From the NCBI GenBank assembly GCA_026120185.1, contig JANUWF010003376.1, positions 2,046,001-2,110,000 on the forward strand: a DNA stretch of 64,000 nt, given 5' to 3'. Shown piece by piece: positions 37,015-48,943 of the stretch; position 1 is the stretch's first letter, and every line of letters begins with the position of its first letter. The notes below the pieces were generated by a model that saw nothing but the letters and a program-made list of their open reading frames with translations, was not told where the DNA came from and did not search any database. The stretch comes from Voacanga thouarsii (lineage: Eukaryota; Streptophyta; Magnoliopsida; Gentianales; Apocynaceae). Position numbers and translations under genes: made by a program.

Positions 37015-40000
37015 TGTCAGCAGTGTAGGAAAAGAGGCCATATAGAGAAGAACTGTTGGTCCAAAGGAGGAGAGCAGAAATGTTATCATTGCGGTGACCC
37101 GAACCACCTGTGAAACGCCTGCCCTAAGCTGCACCGCGTCGGGCAAGGGAATTCAGCTCAGAATTCGGGACCCAACAGTGCCAATACCATGGGAGCATCC
37201 GAGAGTGGAGCACCGAAGCCTCAAGTGAAAGCCAAGGTATTTGCTCTCAATCGAGAGGAGGTTGGGACCGATGCAGCAGTAGTGGAAGGTACGTTTACTA
37301 TCCAAGGACATTCCGTTAATGCATTGATAGATTCTGACTTTACTCATTCCTATTTAAACAAGATTTGTGCATATCATTTGGGTTAGGATGGAGTAGAGTT
37401 ACCTTTTACCCTATTGCTAAGTACACCTTTAGGGAAGATGGTGTAAGCAGATCGGTACGTGCGAAACTGTAAAATTGATGTGGGGAGAGAAAGCCTAGAG
37501 GGAGATTTGATAGTATTGGAAATTGAGGATTATGATTTGATATTGAGAATGGATTGGTTAGCAAAGCATGGGGCTAAGGTAGATTGTAAGAATAAATCAG
37601 TCCAAGTCATTAGATCGGGTTGTGATGTGTTGGAATTCGATGGCAAGAGGGTAAAGGAATTGAAGTATTTGATAGCGGGGGCTAAAGCCCAAAAATTACT
37701 GAAGCAAGGATGTCAATGGTACCTAGCTTACGTGATAAATAAGCCGAAGGATCAGTGAACTCTGGAGGACACCGAGGTAGTAAAGGACTTTCCCGATGTG
37801 TTCCTAGCAGAACTTGTTTCTCTACCTCCCAGCTGAGAAGTTGAATTCACCATTGACTTAGTTCTAGGAGTAGAACCAGTATCTCGAACCACATATCAAA
37901 TGGCACCGGCAGAGCTGAAGGAACGGTTAGAAGAGTTAGTGAAACAAGGCTACATCAGACCTAGCACGTTGCCTTGGGGAGCACCTGTGCTGTTTGTGAA
38001 AAAGAAATACGGGGCTCTGAGATTGTGTATTGACTATCGGGGCTTGAACAACCTGACGATCAAGAACAAGTATCCTCTACCGCTGATTTACGAGCTATTC
38101 GACCAGTTACAAGGATCCAGATGCTACTCCAAATTGGATCTTAGGCAAGGGTACTATCAAGTGCGGATAAAGGAGGAGGATATTCCCAAGACGGCCTTCA
38201 ACACCAGATATGGACATTATAAGTTCGTGGTAATGCCATTCGGGGTGACCAATGCTCCAGCAGTATTCATGGACTTGATGCACCGAGTGTTCCGACCCTA
38301 CTTGGACAAGGTCGTGGTGGTCTTTATCGACGACATCCTAATTTATTCCAAGAGTCCAGAAGAGCATGCGGAGTAGCTGAAGCTCGTATTGGAGAAGCTG
38401 TGGGAGCACAAGCTTTTCGCCAAGTTTAGCAAGCGTGAGTTTTGGTTGGACAGCGTAGCATTTCTTGGCCACGTGGTGACCAAAGAGGGAATGAAGGTAG
38501 ACCCAGCGAAGGTTGAAGCAGTGTTAGACTAGAAGCAACCGAAGAACATCACCGAGATTCGAAGCTTCTTGGGATTGGCTGGTTACTATAGGAGGTTCAT
38601 CAATGGATTTCCAACGCTTGCATCGCCTATGACTCAATTGCTGAGAAAAGATGTCCCATTTATTTGGAGTGAGAAATCTAAGAAGAGTTTCCAAGAGCTG
38701 AAGCGAAGATTGATGACCGCACCGGTATTGAGTCTGCCAGAGGGAGATAAGCCTTACGTGTTGTATACCGACGCCTCGAAAGAAGGATTGGGAGTAGTAT
38801 TAATGCAAGATCGGAAAGTGATCGCTTATGCTTCTCAGAAGTTGAGACCTCATGAAGTCAACTACCCTACTCATGATCTGGAGCTAGCAGCTATCGTGTT
38901 CGCTCTAAAGAAATGGCGACACTACCTGTACGGAGCAGAGTATGAAGTGTTCACTGACCATAAGAGCTTGAAGTACATCTTCACCCAGAAGGATTTGAAT
39001 TTGAGACAGTGGCGGTGGAAGGAATTCTTGGAAGAGTACCACTGTCTGATCAACTATCATCTCGGAAAGGCCAACGTTGTTGCTGATGCCCTGAGCAGAA
39101 AAGTCAGTATGGCCAGACTAAGTGTGCAGGAGATTTAAGTGGTTCAGGATGTGTTGGACAGAAGAGTGGATGTGCAAGAGAAAAGAATTGTTATTAGTAA
39201 CCTGAAGTTGGTATTGGATTTAAGGCGGGAAATCATGGAAGCTCAGCAAAGTAGCGCAGAATTTTGGCTTTTCAAGGACAAGGAGCTTAAATGGCAAGGT
39301 AGTGAGTTTCGACAAGACGAAGTGGGAGTTTTGCATTTCAGGGATCGGTTGTGCATACCCAAAGAGCATCAATTGAAGGACTAAATTTTGGAAGAGGCGC
39401 ATAAGAGCAAGTACGCCATTCATCTGGTGGAAGTCAAAATGTACCAGGATCTGAAGAGGACCTATTGGTGGCCCGGGATGAAGCGGGATGTGATTAAATA
39501 CGTCTCGATTTGTCTCACCTGTCAGAAGGTCAAAGCGGAGCACAAGAAGTCAGCGGGACTATTGCAACCATTGCCAGTACCTGAATGGAAGTGGGAGGAG
39601 GTGGCCATGGATTTTGTCACCGGACTTCCTATGTCAAGGACCTAGAAGGACGCCATATGGGTAGTAGTGGATCGACTGACTAAATCGGCACATTTCATAC
39701 CAGTGAATGTACGAGATTCCATGGAGAAGTTAGCTCAGACTTATGTGTGCAAAATAGTCCGTCTGCAAGGAGTACCTTCAAGTATCGTGTTTGACCGAGA
39801 CCCAAGGTTTACGTCTCATTTTTTGTGCAAGTTTCAAGAATCGATGGGGTCGAATCTGAAGTTCGGTACGACAGCACATCTGTAGACCGATAGATAGTCA
39901 GAAAGGGTTGTACAGATATTGGAAGATATACTGAGAGCCTATGTTCTGGATTTCAGGGATAAGTGGATCAAATGTGTGATATATGTAGAGCTTTCATGTA

Positions 40001-40650
40001 ATAATAGTTATCAAGTTTCAATTGGGATGGCTCCGTATGAGGCCCTGTATGGACACAAGTGTCAGGTACCGCTATACTGGAGTTGGTCAGAAGATGGTCA
40101 CGAAAGCAAAACCGGAGAAGCCTATGTTTAGGAAATGTTAAACAAAGTTAAGTTAATCCGGGAAAGGTTGAAGGCAGCTCAGAGCAAATAAAAGAGCTAT
40201 GCAGACAATAGGCGGAGAGAATTGGAGTTTCAAGTAGGAGACAGTGTATTTTTTAGACTGACGCCGAATAGGGGAATCTTGAAACATCAAAAGGGTAGAA
40301 AGTTGAATCCGAGGTATTTAGGACTGTTCCCGATAAAGGAAAGGATTGGACCGGTAGCATACCGATTGGATTTGCCAGAGGGATTGACGGGAATTCATGA
40401 TGTGTTTCATGTGTCATAGCTAAAAAAGTACAATGTCGATCCCGGTCATGTTCTGAATAATGAGCCGTTGGTGTTGCAACCCGATCTGAGCTATGTGGAG
40501 AAACCCGTGCAAATATTGGACCACAGTATCAAGTATCTCCGTAACAAGCAGATACCAATGGTAAAAGTTCAGTGGGAGCATCATAGCACGCAAGATGCCA
40601 CATGGGAATCAGAGGAGTGGGTAAAGTGGAAGTATCCCGATCTGAAATAG
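37015..40650 (+). pseudogene. Chromovirus pol: zinc knuckles, PR, RT, RNase H, integrase, chromodomain
   Basis: One long reading frame broken by about 15 premature stops (8 TAG, 4 TAA, 3 TGA). In order: zinc knuckles CQQCRKRGHIEKNC and CYHCGDPNHL-NAC (37015-37125); protease LIDSDFTHSYL near 37327, where the D-S/T-G triad reads D-S-D; RT 37900-38376 with [25 protein letters not shown] and active-site FIDDILIYS; RNase H near 38760-39090 with [21 protein letters not shown] and ADALSRK; integrase 39388-40000 with AHKSKYAIH...CLTC zinc residues, MDFVTGLP, FDRDPRFTSHF and a Glu after the stop at 39895; chromodomain near 40485-40650 (VQILDHSIKYLRNKQIP, KVQWEHHSTQDATWESEEWV). The chromodomain places it among chromoviruses, which are known to favour heterochromatin. 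Confidence 0.95.
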
Positions 40651-40681
40651 AGGTATGCTGAAATTTCGGGCCGAAATTCTT

Positions 40682-40696
40682 CTAAGGAGGGGAGGA
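40682..40696 (+). promoter_or_regulatory. Polypurine tract of G1
   Basis: CTAAGGAGGGGAGGA immediately before the 3' LTR start at 40697. Confidence 0.9.
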
Positions 40697-41497
40697 TGTG
40701 AAACCCCAACTAAAACCAACCCTAGAGTAAGGGGGTCGGGATGCATATCATATTTTCTTGCATGCATAAATATATTTTTATATTATTTTATGTGCTTGGA
40801 TATGTGATTTGTAGTCTAGATGGCTTAATTGTGCTTAGTGAATAAGAAAGGCAAAATGGTAATTTTGCTTGAGGTTGAAAAAAGGAGATAGCTTGAGAGT
40901 TAAATAGGAAAAATATTTGGGAGAGAAAATAAGAATAAGAGTTGTTGTGGTTAGAGTTTTGGAATAAATCCTTGAGGTCTTGAGTTCAAATTCCATCATT
41001 TGAGTTTTAACAAGATTAAATTTTATTTTTGGTTAGGTAGGCTATATTTCGGATCTTGCATGCTTTACGGAAGAGTAGGAGTGTTGTCCTAGGGGAGACA
41101 TGATAGGAATGTCCTAATCCTACTCTTGTGCCCTACAAAAATTTCTAAGGGATTCATACCCTTCTTGATCTCAAGTTTTCCTTACTTCTTAATCAATTAG
41201 GTTGTTCCATTTATCTAAACTAATTTTATTTCCAAAAAAATTGCAGCAAAGTTCTGTGGCTTTAAAGGTTCGAAAATGTCTAAGTGTGAGGTATTTTATT
41301 GACAAAAAATGGGGAAGAGTTATGAAAGGTTCCCAAGAGAATTAATCTCCATGGTTGAACCTTCAAAACTCCAACCTAGTTGTGTTCATCTTCTTCATGT
41401 AGTAAATTGAAAATTTTTCTCAGCTTTTTTATCAGTCCAATTGTTGAAATTTTCAGCCATCTTTCTCCCTCAAATACTGCCAGAAAAATGACCCATT
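40697..41497 (+). repeat. 3' LTR of chromovirus G1, left part
   Basis: Starts TGTGAAACCCCAACT like the 5' LTR, then is cut at 41497 by the copia element and resumes at 50972. The homologous 5' LTR sequence around 31790-31810 (TACTGCCAAGAAAATGACCCATT) runs uninterrupted across the insertion site. Confidence 0.92.
41493..41497. repeat. Target-site duplication CCATT (left)
   Basis: Five bases before the copia element; repeated at 50967-50971. Confidence 0.92.
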
Positions 41498-43476
41498 TGA
41501 GGGAAAACGAAAAACAGGGAAGCATGCTCTGTAGCAAAAAAAAAAAAAAAAAATTGGAGAAAAATAAAATGCGAGCCTTAAAGGCTATGTAGAAGCGTGA
41601 AGATTATACCTTTGCATTCCTTAACCCTCCTAGGTTGCGTAGGAACAGATTGAACGGCTGGAATCGCCTCGCTATGCACAATTGAAGGAGCTTCCGGTTG
41701 AACACCCGCTAGCCTTCTACTTCGCCTTGTTTGCATTAACGCATAGCTCTCCAGCTCTCGGGATATTCCTCAGCCTAACCTCTAGTTGGTGAATACAACA
41801 GAGAAGAAGAATGGTCTCAAATCTCCTTGGTTCTCTTGCTATAGGTTAGCAAAGTCCAAGGAGAAAACCAGAAGAAAGGAAAACGTGAGAGACCAGAGAG
41901 AGACGTGAGACTCACTGTATAGTCTTGGAAAATTAGGGTTCACTAGTTTATTGGTTAGCCAAAAACAGGTATCTAATTATCTGATAAACATATTCCCGGG
42001 ATATCATATTTCAAACACCCGGATGTTATCCTGAGCATCTGTTTGGCCTAACCCTAAACTCCTCTTAACCGTATCTAGAAAAACCCTAAGGTCCAAGCTA
42101 TTGGGCCGGATAAATATTTATTATTTTTCTTGGACCCAAAAGGCCCAAAATAATAAATATTAATTATTTATTTCCTGGGCTTACATAAGTAACCCAATAA
42201 ATAATTAATGAGCCCAAATGAGCCATAATAATTAATCTTTAATTATTTATTTCTTGGGCTTATATAAATAACTCAATAAATAATTAAACATTAATTATTT
42301 CCCCTAGTTTAAGCCCAGGTTAATTTCTTAATTATTCATACTGGACCTAGGCCCTGAATAATTAATTAACCAAATAAACTAGATAATTAATTTCTCTCAA
42401 CTCCTATTTTATTTATTTATTTATTTTATTCCAGTCCAATAATAAATTAGACTTCCTGAATAAAATAAAATAAAACAAAATAAAATAAAATCCTCTTCAA
42501 CTGAGACCAATTCCTTAACCAAAAAATAGTTAGGACTTATGGGCTATCCCGAGAACCAAAAAGACACATCGCATTGGCTGCTAAAATGACCAAAATACCT
42601 CTGCTATATAAATAACTGTATTTTGCATTTTAAATATTTCCTAATATCACCATAAGGAAATGTTGACCCCAAGGACAATGCTGCGATAGCAAAGTCTCCG
42701 ACCTACAGGTGAAATGACTAAAATACCCCTCTACACATTGTCGTACATTTAGAGAGGACGAAGTGTACTAACACCCCCCTAAATGACATCTACCATCCTT
42801 AGGCTTCTAGTCCAATGATCCACGACTTCGTGGAATGTTTCCGCTTTCCAAGGGAGCTACCCTAAAGCAAACATCCAAGTCATGTTTCCCAGGGCCCTGG
42901 ATAATTTAGATCATTCGGACAACCACAAGGGGCGATATAGTGCAGAAACTATCTTGTATAAGTCTGTCTTAACTAACTAGTCACACATACCCAACATGCA
43001 AGTATATTGGCCCTACGATAGAACCTCATACTTAAGTCGTAGAGTACTAGTCCACGCTGTAGCGGTAGTAGTCTAGGTTTCTGCCATATAGTAGTTTGAG
43101 AAATCACTACTACAGGTCATGTTCTACGTATTCAAAATATGCTTATGTCATGAAGTGAGTGGACTACCCACTGGCTAAAGGTGAGCCATTCCCCATTTGG
43201 AATTCATAACATAATAACCTAAACATGATGAGGTTCCCAGTCTCATCAATAGGTTAAGAACAAATGTTTATGTGTTAAATAACCCGTGATCCATACCTTA
43301 CTGTGAAAGACCACCATTCATATGGATCACTTATTTAAACACAATAGGTCTGTTCCAAACGAAAATCGTGCACAAACAAAAAGTAAATTCACAAACAATT
43401 TCTGAAAATAAATTCTTTCATTAAAATATTCAATTTTATATCAGAAACCTAGTCTAAGAGGGCATACAATCCAACA
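41498..43476 (-). repeat. 3' LTR of copia C
   Basis: Plus-strand ends TGAGGGAAAACG and ATCCAACA. It lacks 51 bp present in the other LTR at about 50456-50506, and has a 17-A run near 41537 where the other has 8. Confidence 0.93.
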
Positions 43477-43490
43477 ATGTCCCACTTGCA
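43477..43490 (-). promoter_or_regulatory. Polypurine tract of copia C
   Basis: Minus-strand GCAAGTGGGACAT adjoining the 3' LTR start at 43476. Confidence 0.75.
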
Positions 43491-43498
43491 CTCTAAGA

Positions 43499-45459
43499 CT
43501 AGGTAAGTCCATAGGTGCCCACCCCTATGGCGTCTAAGTGTCTCTTGAAGACTCTCTCAGCCAAAGGCTTGGTGAATGGGTCTGCTAGATTGTTTTCTGA
43601 GGTAATATTCTCCACCACGACTTCCCGTCTCTGGATGAAATCCCGTATCAGGTGGTACTTCCTCTCAATGTGTTTCCATTTCTTGTGGTTCCGAGGCTCC
43701 TTAGATTGCGATACTGCTCCAGTGTTATCGCAATACATCACAACCGGCCTGTCCATATGTGGTACGACTCCAAGTTCTGAGAGAAACTTCCGGAGCCAGA
43801 TTGCTTCCTTGGATGCCTCCGAAGCTGCCACATACTCAGCTTCCATGGTTGAGTCAGCAATACAAGACTGCTTAATACTCCTCCATGAAATTGCTCCTCC
43901 AGACAAGGTGAAGACATATCCACTAGTGAAATCCTACTCATTCTGTCCTTTTCTTCTTGAGACCTAGGATAGTCCTTCGAAGAAAATGACAACCCATGTC
44001 TGCAAGGGATTAGAGCTCCCTTGCATGAGTCTATGCTGTACTTGGCCAACATCTTGTCAATGTATGTCGCTTAGGATAATCCTAACATTCTCTGCTTCCT
44101 ATTTCTAAGAAGCCTAATCCCAAGAATGTAGTTGGCTTCTCCTAAGTCCTTCATATTGAATTGACTAGACAGCCAAACCTTTGTAGATGACAATGTCCCT
44201 ACATCATTTCTAATGAGTAGAATGTCATCCACATAGAGGACAAGAAAAACCACATTAATGCCTTCAAGTTTCCTGTACACGCATGGTTCATCTTCGTTTT
44301 GAATAAAACCATAAGCCTTTACAGTCTCATCAAAACGAATGTTCCATGCTCTGGATGCCTGCTTAAGTCCATAAATGGACTTCTTGAGCTTGCAAACCAT
44401 GTGTTCTTGGCCTTCAGCAATAAAGCCTTCCGGTTGGGACATACAGATGTCTTCGCTAAGATGGTCATTCAAGAATGCCGTCTTGACATCCATTTGCCAT
44501 ATCTCGTAGTCATAGTGACAGGCGATGGCAAGGAGGATGCGGATGGATTTAAGCATGGCTACCGGAGAAAAAGTTTCTTCATAGTCGATACCCTCTTTCT
44601 GAGTATACCCTTTCACCACAAGCCTAACTTTGAAGGTTTCCACCTTCCCATCCACTCCTCTCTTTCTCTTATATACCCACTTGCACCCAATGGATTTTAT
44701 CCCTTTAGGTGAAGCTACAAGATCCCAAACCTGATTGAGGTACATAGACTCAATCTCGGCTTTCATTACTTCATGCCAAAGATTTGCATCGGCATCAGCA
44801 ATAGCCTCCTCGTATCTAGCGGGGTCTTGTTCCTAATGGTCGGAGACCAGTTCAAAGGCTTCTCAAGTCCATCTATCCGGAACCCTAGACACTCTCCCAT
44901 TACGATGAAGCTCCATTTGCACAGGCTCTTGAGGCTGTGCCTCTTCTTGTTCCAAAATCGGGTCAGAAGAAGTTGATTCCATAGATAACTTCTCCTGCAG
45001 TTCTAACCTCGTTGAACCTTTAGTGGAAGTACTTTGATCATCTTCCAAGTATCTAGCATTGGTACTGACTAGTACCTTCTGCTCATTAGGATGATAAAAG
45101 TAGCCTCCTTTTGTCCATTTTGGATACCCAACAAAATAGCATAATTCTGATATTGGTTCCAACTTGTCTCCCTTGATCAGTACATAAGCTGGACATCCCC
45201 AAATCCTGAGATGATTCAGACTTGGCTTACGCCCAGTCCACATCTCATAGGGAGTCCTAGGTACTGACTTGGAAGGCACCAAGTTCAGAATATATGCCGC
45301 TGTTTCCAGGGCATATCCCCAGAAGGATACTGGAAGAGTAGCATGAGACATCATGCTTCGGACCATTTCCATCAACGTCCTGTTCCTTCTCTCAGCTACT
45401 TCATTCTGCTGGGGGGTTCCCGGCGCAGAGAGCTGGGATACTATCCCATGATGTACCAT
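43499..45459 (-). pseudogene. Copia C: integrase C-terminus, RT and RNase H, broken
   Basis: Continuation of the copia polyprotein after a frameshift. Segment 45459-44863 holds the integrase end ([20 protein letters not shown], with the catalytic Glu in VAERRN) and the [13 protein letters not shown] block. Two stops lie between 44865 and 44766. Segment 44766-44071 is RT: YLNQVWDLV, CKWVYKRKRG, WQMDVKTAFLND and the intact active site VLYVDDILLIRND, ending LRNRKQRMLGLS-stop. It resumes as DKMLAKYSIDSCKGALIPC. At about 43935, DRMSRI joins directly to TSGYVFTLSGGAISWRS, removing about 83 codons that the L2 relative still has, including the first RNase H catalytic Asp region. RNase H end at 43906-43499: STMEAEYVAASEA, MYCDNTGAV, HIERKYHLIRDFIQR. 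Confidence 0.92.
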
Positions 45460-47150
45460 GTAGCCTTGAATTCACCTAGGAGGTACTCTCCACCATGATC
45501 CAATCGTAAGGTTTTGATTAATTTACCTGTCCGACGCTCCACTTCAGCCTTAAACTCTTTGAACTTGTCAAAAGAGTCAGACTTGCGTCTCATCAAGTAA
45601 ATGTAACCATACCTCGTACAATCATCCGCGAACGTGATGAAGTACTCAAAACCTCCCCTAGTTGGTGTAGACAATGGACCGCACACATCAGTGTGAACAA
45701 GACTCAACACCTCTTTGGCTCTATCCGCCTTTGGTGTAAATGACCTCTTGGTCATTTTTCCCATTAGGCAGGATTCACACTGAGGCCAACTTTCCAATCT
45801 CGATGAGCCCAAAGGCCCATCATGGATTAACCTCTGAATCCTGGTTGAGTTTATATGACCCAACCTTAGATGCCAAAGGTATGAATCATTGATATTGATC
45901 TTTCTCTTCTTTGTTAAAGGTTCAGACTGAGCGTTATTTGATTGTTTGTTAATAGGGTTTAAAAAGAAAAAATTTCCATACATGTGCCCAGTACATAAAA
46001 TTTCTCCATCTCTACTGATAGAAATACCAGAATGGAAAGATACAGAATATCCTTGATTAATAAGTTTTGCAACTGAAATCAAATTCTGATGAAAACCAGG
46101 TACATATAAAATATCCTTTAAAACCACTAACTTATTACAATAAAAAATGAGATCCACTTCTCCCACTGCAAGGGCCCAGACTTGTGCTCTATTTCCCACT
46201 CGAAGCCCATGTTCACCCTTCTTGAGTCTTCTTATCTTCCTAAACCCCTGCAAGGAGTTACAGATATGATCAGTGGCTCCTGAATCAACAATCCAAGTGG
46301 AAGTTGATCCTACCATTGATATGGACTCTAGATAGTAAACTTTACGTGTGGGGTTTTTCTTGGTTTGAAGATCTGGACACTCCTTTTTCCAGTGTCCCTT
46401 CTTCCCACACTTGAAGCACTTGCCCTTTGGTTTGTCCTTGTGCTGGTTCTTGGGCTGGGCTGCTGTATTCCCCTTCTTCTTCTTAAACTTTCTGGGCTTA
46501 GACCTAGTTCTTAAAGAAGAGGCCTTAGCAATCATGGCCTTAGACTGCAGCTTCATGACCTTCTTCGCCATCTGGAGCTCCTTCATCAGTTCAGTTAAAC
46601 TCATGTTCAACTTGTTCATGTTATAGTTTAACTTGAACTGAGTGAAAGAGCCCGGTAGAGATTCGAGAACCATGTCCACTTGGCTCTCGGAGTCAATGAC
46701 AGCCCCTAAGATTTCTGCCTCCTCGAAAGCAGCAATCATCTTGAGCATATGCTCTCGGACTGATGCTCCCTCAGCCATCTTAGTGTTCACAATAGTTCGA
46801 AGAGCCTCCAGTCTTGCGGGCCGGCTCTTGTCTGCGAACATAGTTGCCAATGATTGACTTATGTCATATGCAGAAGCCATGTGCTCGTGTTTTGACTGGA
46901 GCACATTAGACATGGAAGCTAACATATAGCAACATGCCATTTCGTCAACTTTCTTCCATGCCTTTTCAGCCTCTCGCTCTTCAGCGGTGGAACCTTCCCC
47001 GATAACAGGGCAGGTTTCGTAAAGGACATACTTATACTCCTCGGCTGTGAGTATTATGTCCAGGTTCCTTTTCCAGTCCACATAGTTTGGACCCGTTAGC
47101 TTATTCTCCCTGAGAATAACGGCCAATGGACTAAAAGAACCTCCCACCAT
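45441..47150 (-). CDS. Copia C Gag-protease-integrase open frame (569 residues)
   Basis: The longest open frame of the window. Residues 1-240 are copia Gag ([68 protein letters not shown]). A lysine-rich stretch precedes zinc knuckle [14 protein letters not shown] at 245-258. Protease active site VDSGATDH at 288-295 is intact. Integrase begins near 425 with the HHCC zinc residues [12 protein letters not shown] and CESCLMGK, then catalytic Asp at 488 (HTDVCG) and 551 (RLDHGGEYL). It ends early at 45441 because of a one-base slip near 45460; the third catalytic residue lies in the next frame. The start ATG at 47150 follows a 1.8 kb leader. It could yield Gag, protease and a truncated integrase if transcribed. 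Confidence 0.93.
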   Translation of the reverse strand: MVGGSFSPLAVILRENKLTGPNYVDWKRNLDIILTAEEYKYVLYETCPVIGEGSTAEEREAEKAWKKVDEMACCYMLASMSNVLQSKHEHMASAYDISQSLATMFADKSRPARLEALRTIVNTKMAEGASVREHMLKMIAAFEEAEILGAVIDSESQVDMVLESLPGSFTQFKLNYNMNKLNMSLTELMKELQMAKKVMKLQSKAMIAKASSLRTRSKPRKFKKKKGNTAAQPKNQHKDKPKGKCFKCGKKGHWKKECPDLQTKKNPTRKVYYLESISMVGSTSTWIVDSGATDHICNSLQGFRKIRRLKKGEHGLRVGNRAQVWALAVGEVDLIFYCNKLVVLKDILYVPGFHQNLISVAKLINQGYSVSFHSGISISRDGEILCTGHMYGNFFFLNPINKQSNNAQSEPLTKKRKININDSYLWHLRLGHINSTRIQRLIHDGPLGSSRLESWPQCESCLMGKMTKRSFTPKADRAKEVLSLVHTDVCGPLSTPTRGGFEYFITFADDCTRYGYIYLMRRKSDSFDKFKEFKAEVERRTGKLIKTLRLDHGGEYLLGEFKATWYIMG

Positions 47151-48929
47151 TTCTGAAAATCGAAAATAAAAGAAAGAATTTAGTTTGTGAAAACAAAATG
47201 AAATTTGTGCACTGAAAATAATTTGGCTCTTAGGAAAACTGACATAGCTTCTTGGGAAGATTAACAGTTTCCTAAGCTAAGTGTATTAACCACCACAAAT
47301 TAATTTCCCTTCTAGGTAATGGTCTAGAGAATAACTCCATCGTGGGATGGCCATTTCCTCTCATTTCCTATGGACATACCTCGCACTATAACCTCCAACG
47401 TGGGCTGGCCGATCATAGTACGTGCCCCGGGTTATTAATTACATCCTTCCATTAGATCTAGATCCTTATGGTATCTCCATCCTATACGGGTTCACTCCCA
47501 GGGTGACGCGAGGGGATCCACGATCTCTAATGAGGACCGTGATGGAAGCTGTGGGGCCATTGGAACCCCTCTCCCACTTAGTCTTTTAAAATAAAGTTTT
47601 TTTCTGAAAAATATCCTTTTGAAATTTCCATTAAGTTTTTCTTTACTCAAAAATAAAATATCTAAGTCCAATAAAATCTCTATGTCAAGGCTTATATCCT
47701 TTGAGAGATTTCCTCCATGGACTAATTTTATTTAAGTTAAAACTTTCTAGAGACTTTGGTCTCAAGCTTATTTGACAAAATCATTTTTCTAGTCCAAAAC
47801 AAAACAAAATGGCTCTCCATTTTAATTTACAAAAATATCTAAATCCAATATATTTTCTATGTCAAGGATTAAATCTTTTGAGAAAATATTCAATGATTAA
47901 TTTTTGTACCAATTAAAATAACCATTTAGTTTTTGAAGAAAAATATTTTTCCTTGCCAAAACAAAAAGTTCCCAAAGACTTTGGTCTTTGAGGAAAAGCA
48001 CACATAGGTACATAAAAAAATAGCATGCTAGAAAACAATAAATGTTTTCATACTTTTCTATTTTTTAAACCTAAGTGCCCAAATAATAGAATTAAACACA
48101 TTAATTAATTAATTAATTAATGACCTTGTTTAATCCTAAAATCCCTTACTAATATTTTTCATGCAAATATATTCCAAGAATATAAATATTGCAAAAATAC
48201 TAACTTCGCCTGGTATGGGACCCAAAACGAAAAATAAAAAAAAAATTGCAGAAAAAACGGTGGCGGTCCACTGCACCGGATGCACCAGATCGGCGCCTTT
48301 TGTACTGCGGTCCACCGCGCCCCTCGGTGCACCAGCCGCACTTGATCGGCAGCTGCTTCAACCCGTGGAGCGCTCCGCCTGCCCACGACCCACGCCCAGC
48401 TCCGCCTCACCCGCCCGCGTGTTGGCCCGTTTTCTGGCGTTCGGCCCGCGCATGACCCGCGCGAATTTGAAGTTGCAATTGCAATTTTGCAATTGCAAAA
48501 TCAGCTTCAAATCACCTCCCAATTGGCTCGGCTTCGCGGCTCCAGCAGCACGGCTCCACTCACAGAACGGAAGCGGCTCGGCTCCAACGCGGCGGCTTAT
48601 GAACAGTGTCATCTTCTTCGTTTTTCCACTGTCCGCGTGCGAAATTGCAGAACATATTTTTCTTCGATTTTTTCTGTCTTCTTTGGCTTCTTTGGACATT
48701 TTTACTTATAAAAACTCATCCAAAACATAACCACAACCGCCTATACCCATTAAAATTGGGTTTACACGATTAAACTTGAAAGAAAAAAAAAAAACAGAGA
48801 GCTCCTATGCTTCAACGGTGAAGCTTACAAAACCATCTATCCCATACCAAAACAGCGAATGATCGCAGGTATAATCATCTTCTCCATTTTATTAACTACC
48901 ATGTTCCCTATATTGATCAAAACCAGTGT
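47151..48929 (-). other. Leader of copia C
   Basis: About 1.8 kb between primer site and gag. 48260-48620 is GC- and CpG-rich, unlike the rest of the window, and ends in an inverted repeat (48466-48511). The part 47370-47580 is conserved with the leader at 62420-62580 (shared CACCCTGGGAGTGAACCCG block). Antisense frames of up to 189 residues here are not supported as genes. Confidence 0.75.
48466..48511. other. Inverted repeat in copia C leader
   Basis: Nested arms: outer TTTGAAG / CTTCAAA and inner TTGCAATTGC / GCAATTGCAA around an AATTTT loop. It would fold as a stem-loop in either strand's RNA. Confidence 0.8.
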
Positions 48930-48940
48930 CTCTGATACCA
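48930..48940 (-). promoter_or_regulatory. Primer-binding site (iMet-tRNA) of copia C
   Basis: Plus-strand CTCTGATACCA, i.e. TGGTATCAGAG on the element's strand, three bases from the LTR end at 48944. Confidence 0.93.
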
Positions 48941-48943
48941 CAT

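Noticed and set aside
43515..43967. 150-residue plus-strand frame, and similar ones at 23396-23698 and 44299-44712
   Set aside because: Shadows opposite the copia RNase H and RT reading frames, which have clear family motifs.
48161..48730. 189-residue plus-strand open frame
   Set aside because: Antisense to the copia C leader in a GC-rich patch where stops are rare; no family motif, and overlapping frames on both strands are equally long.
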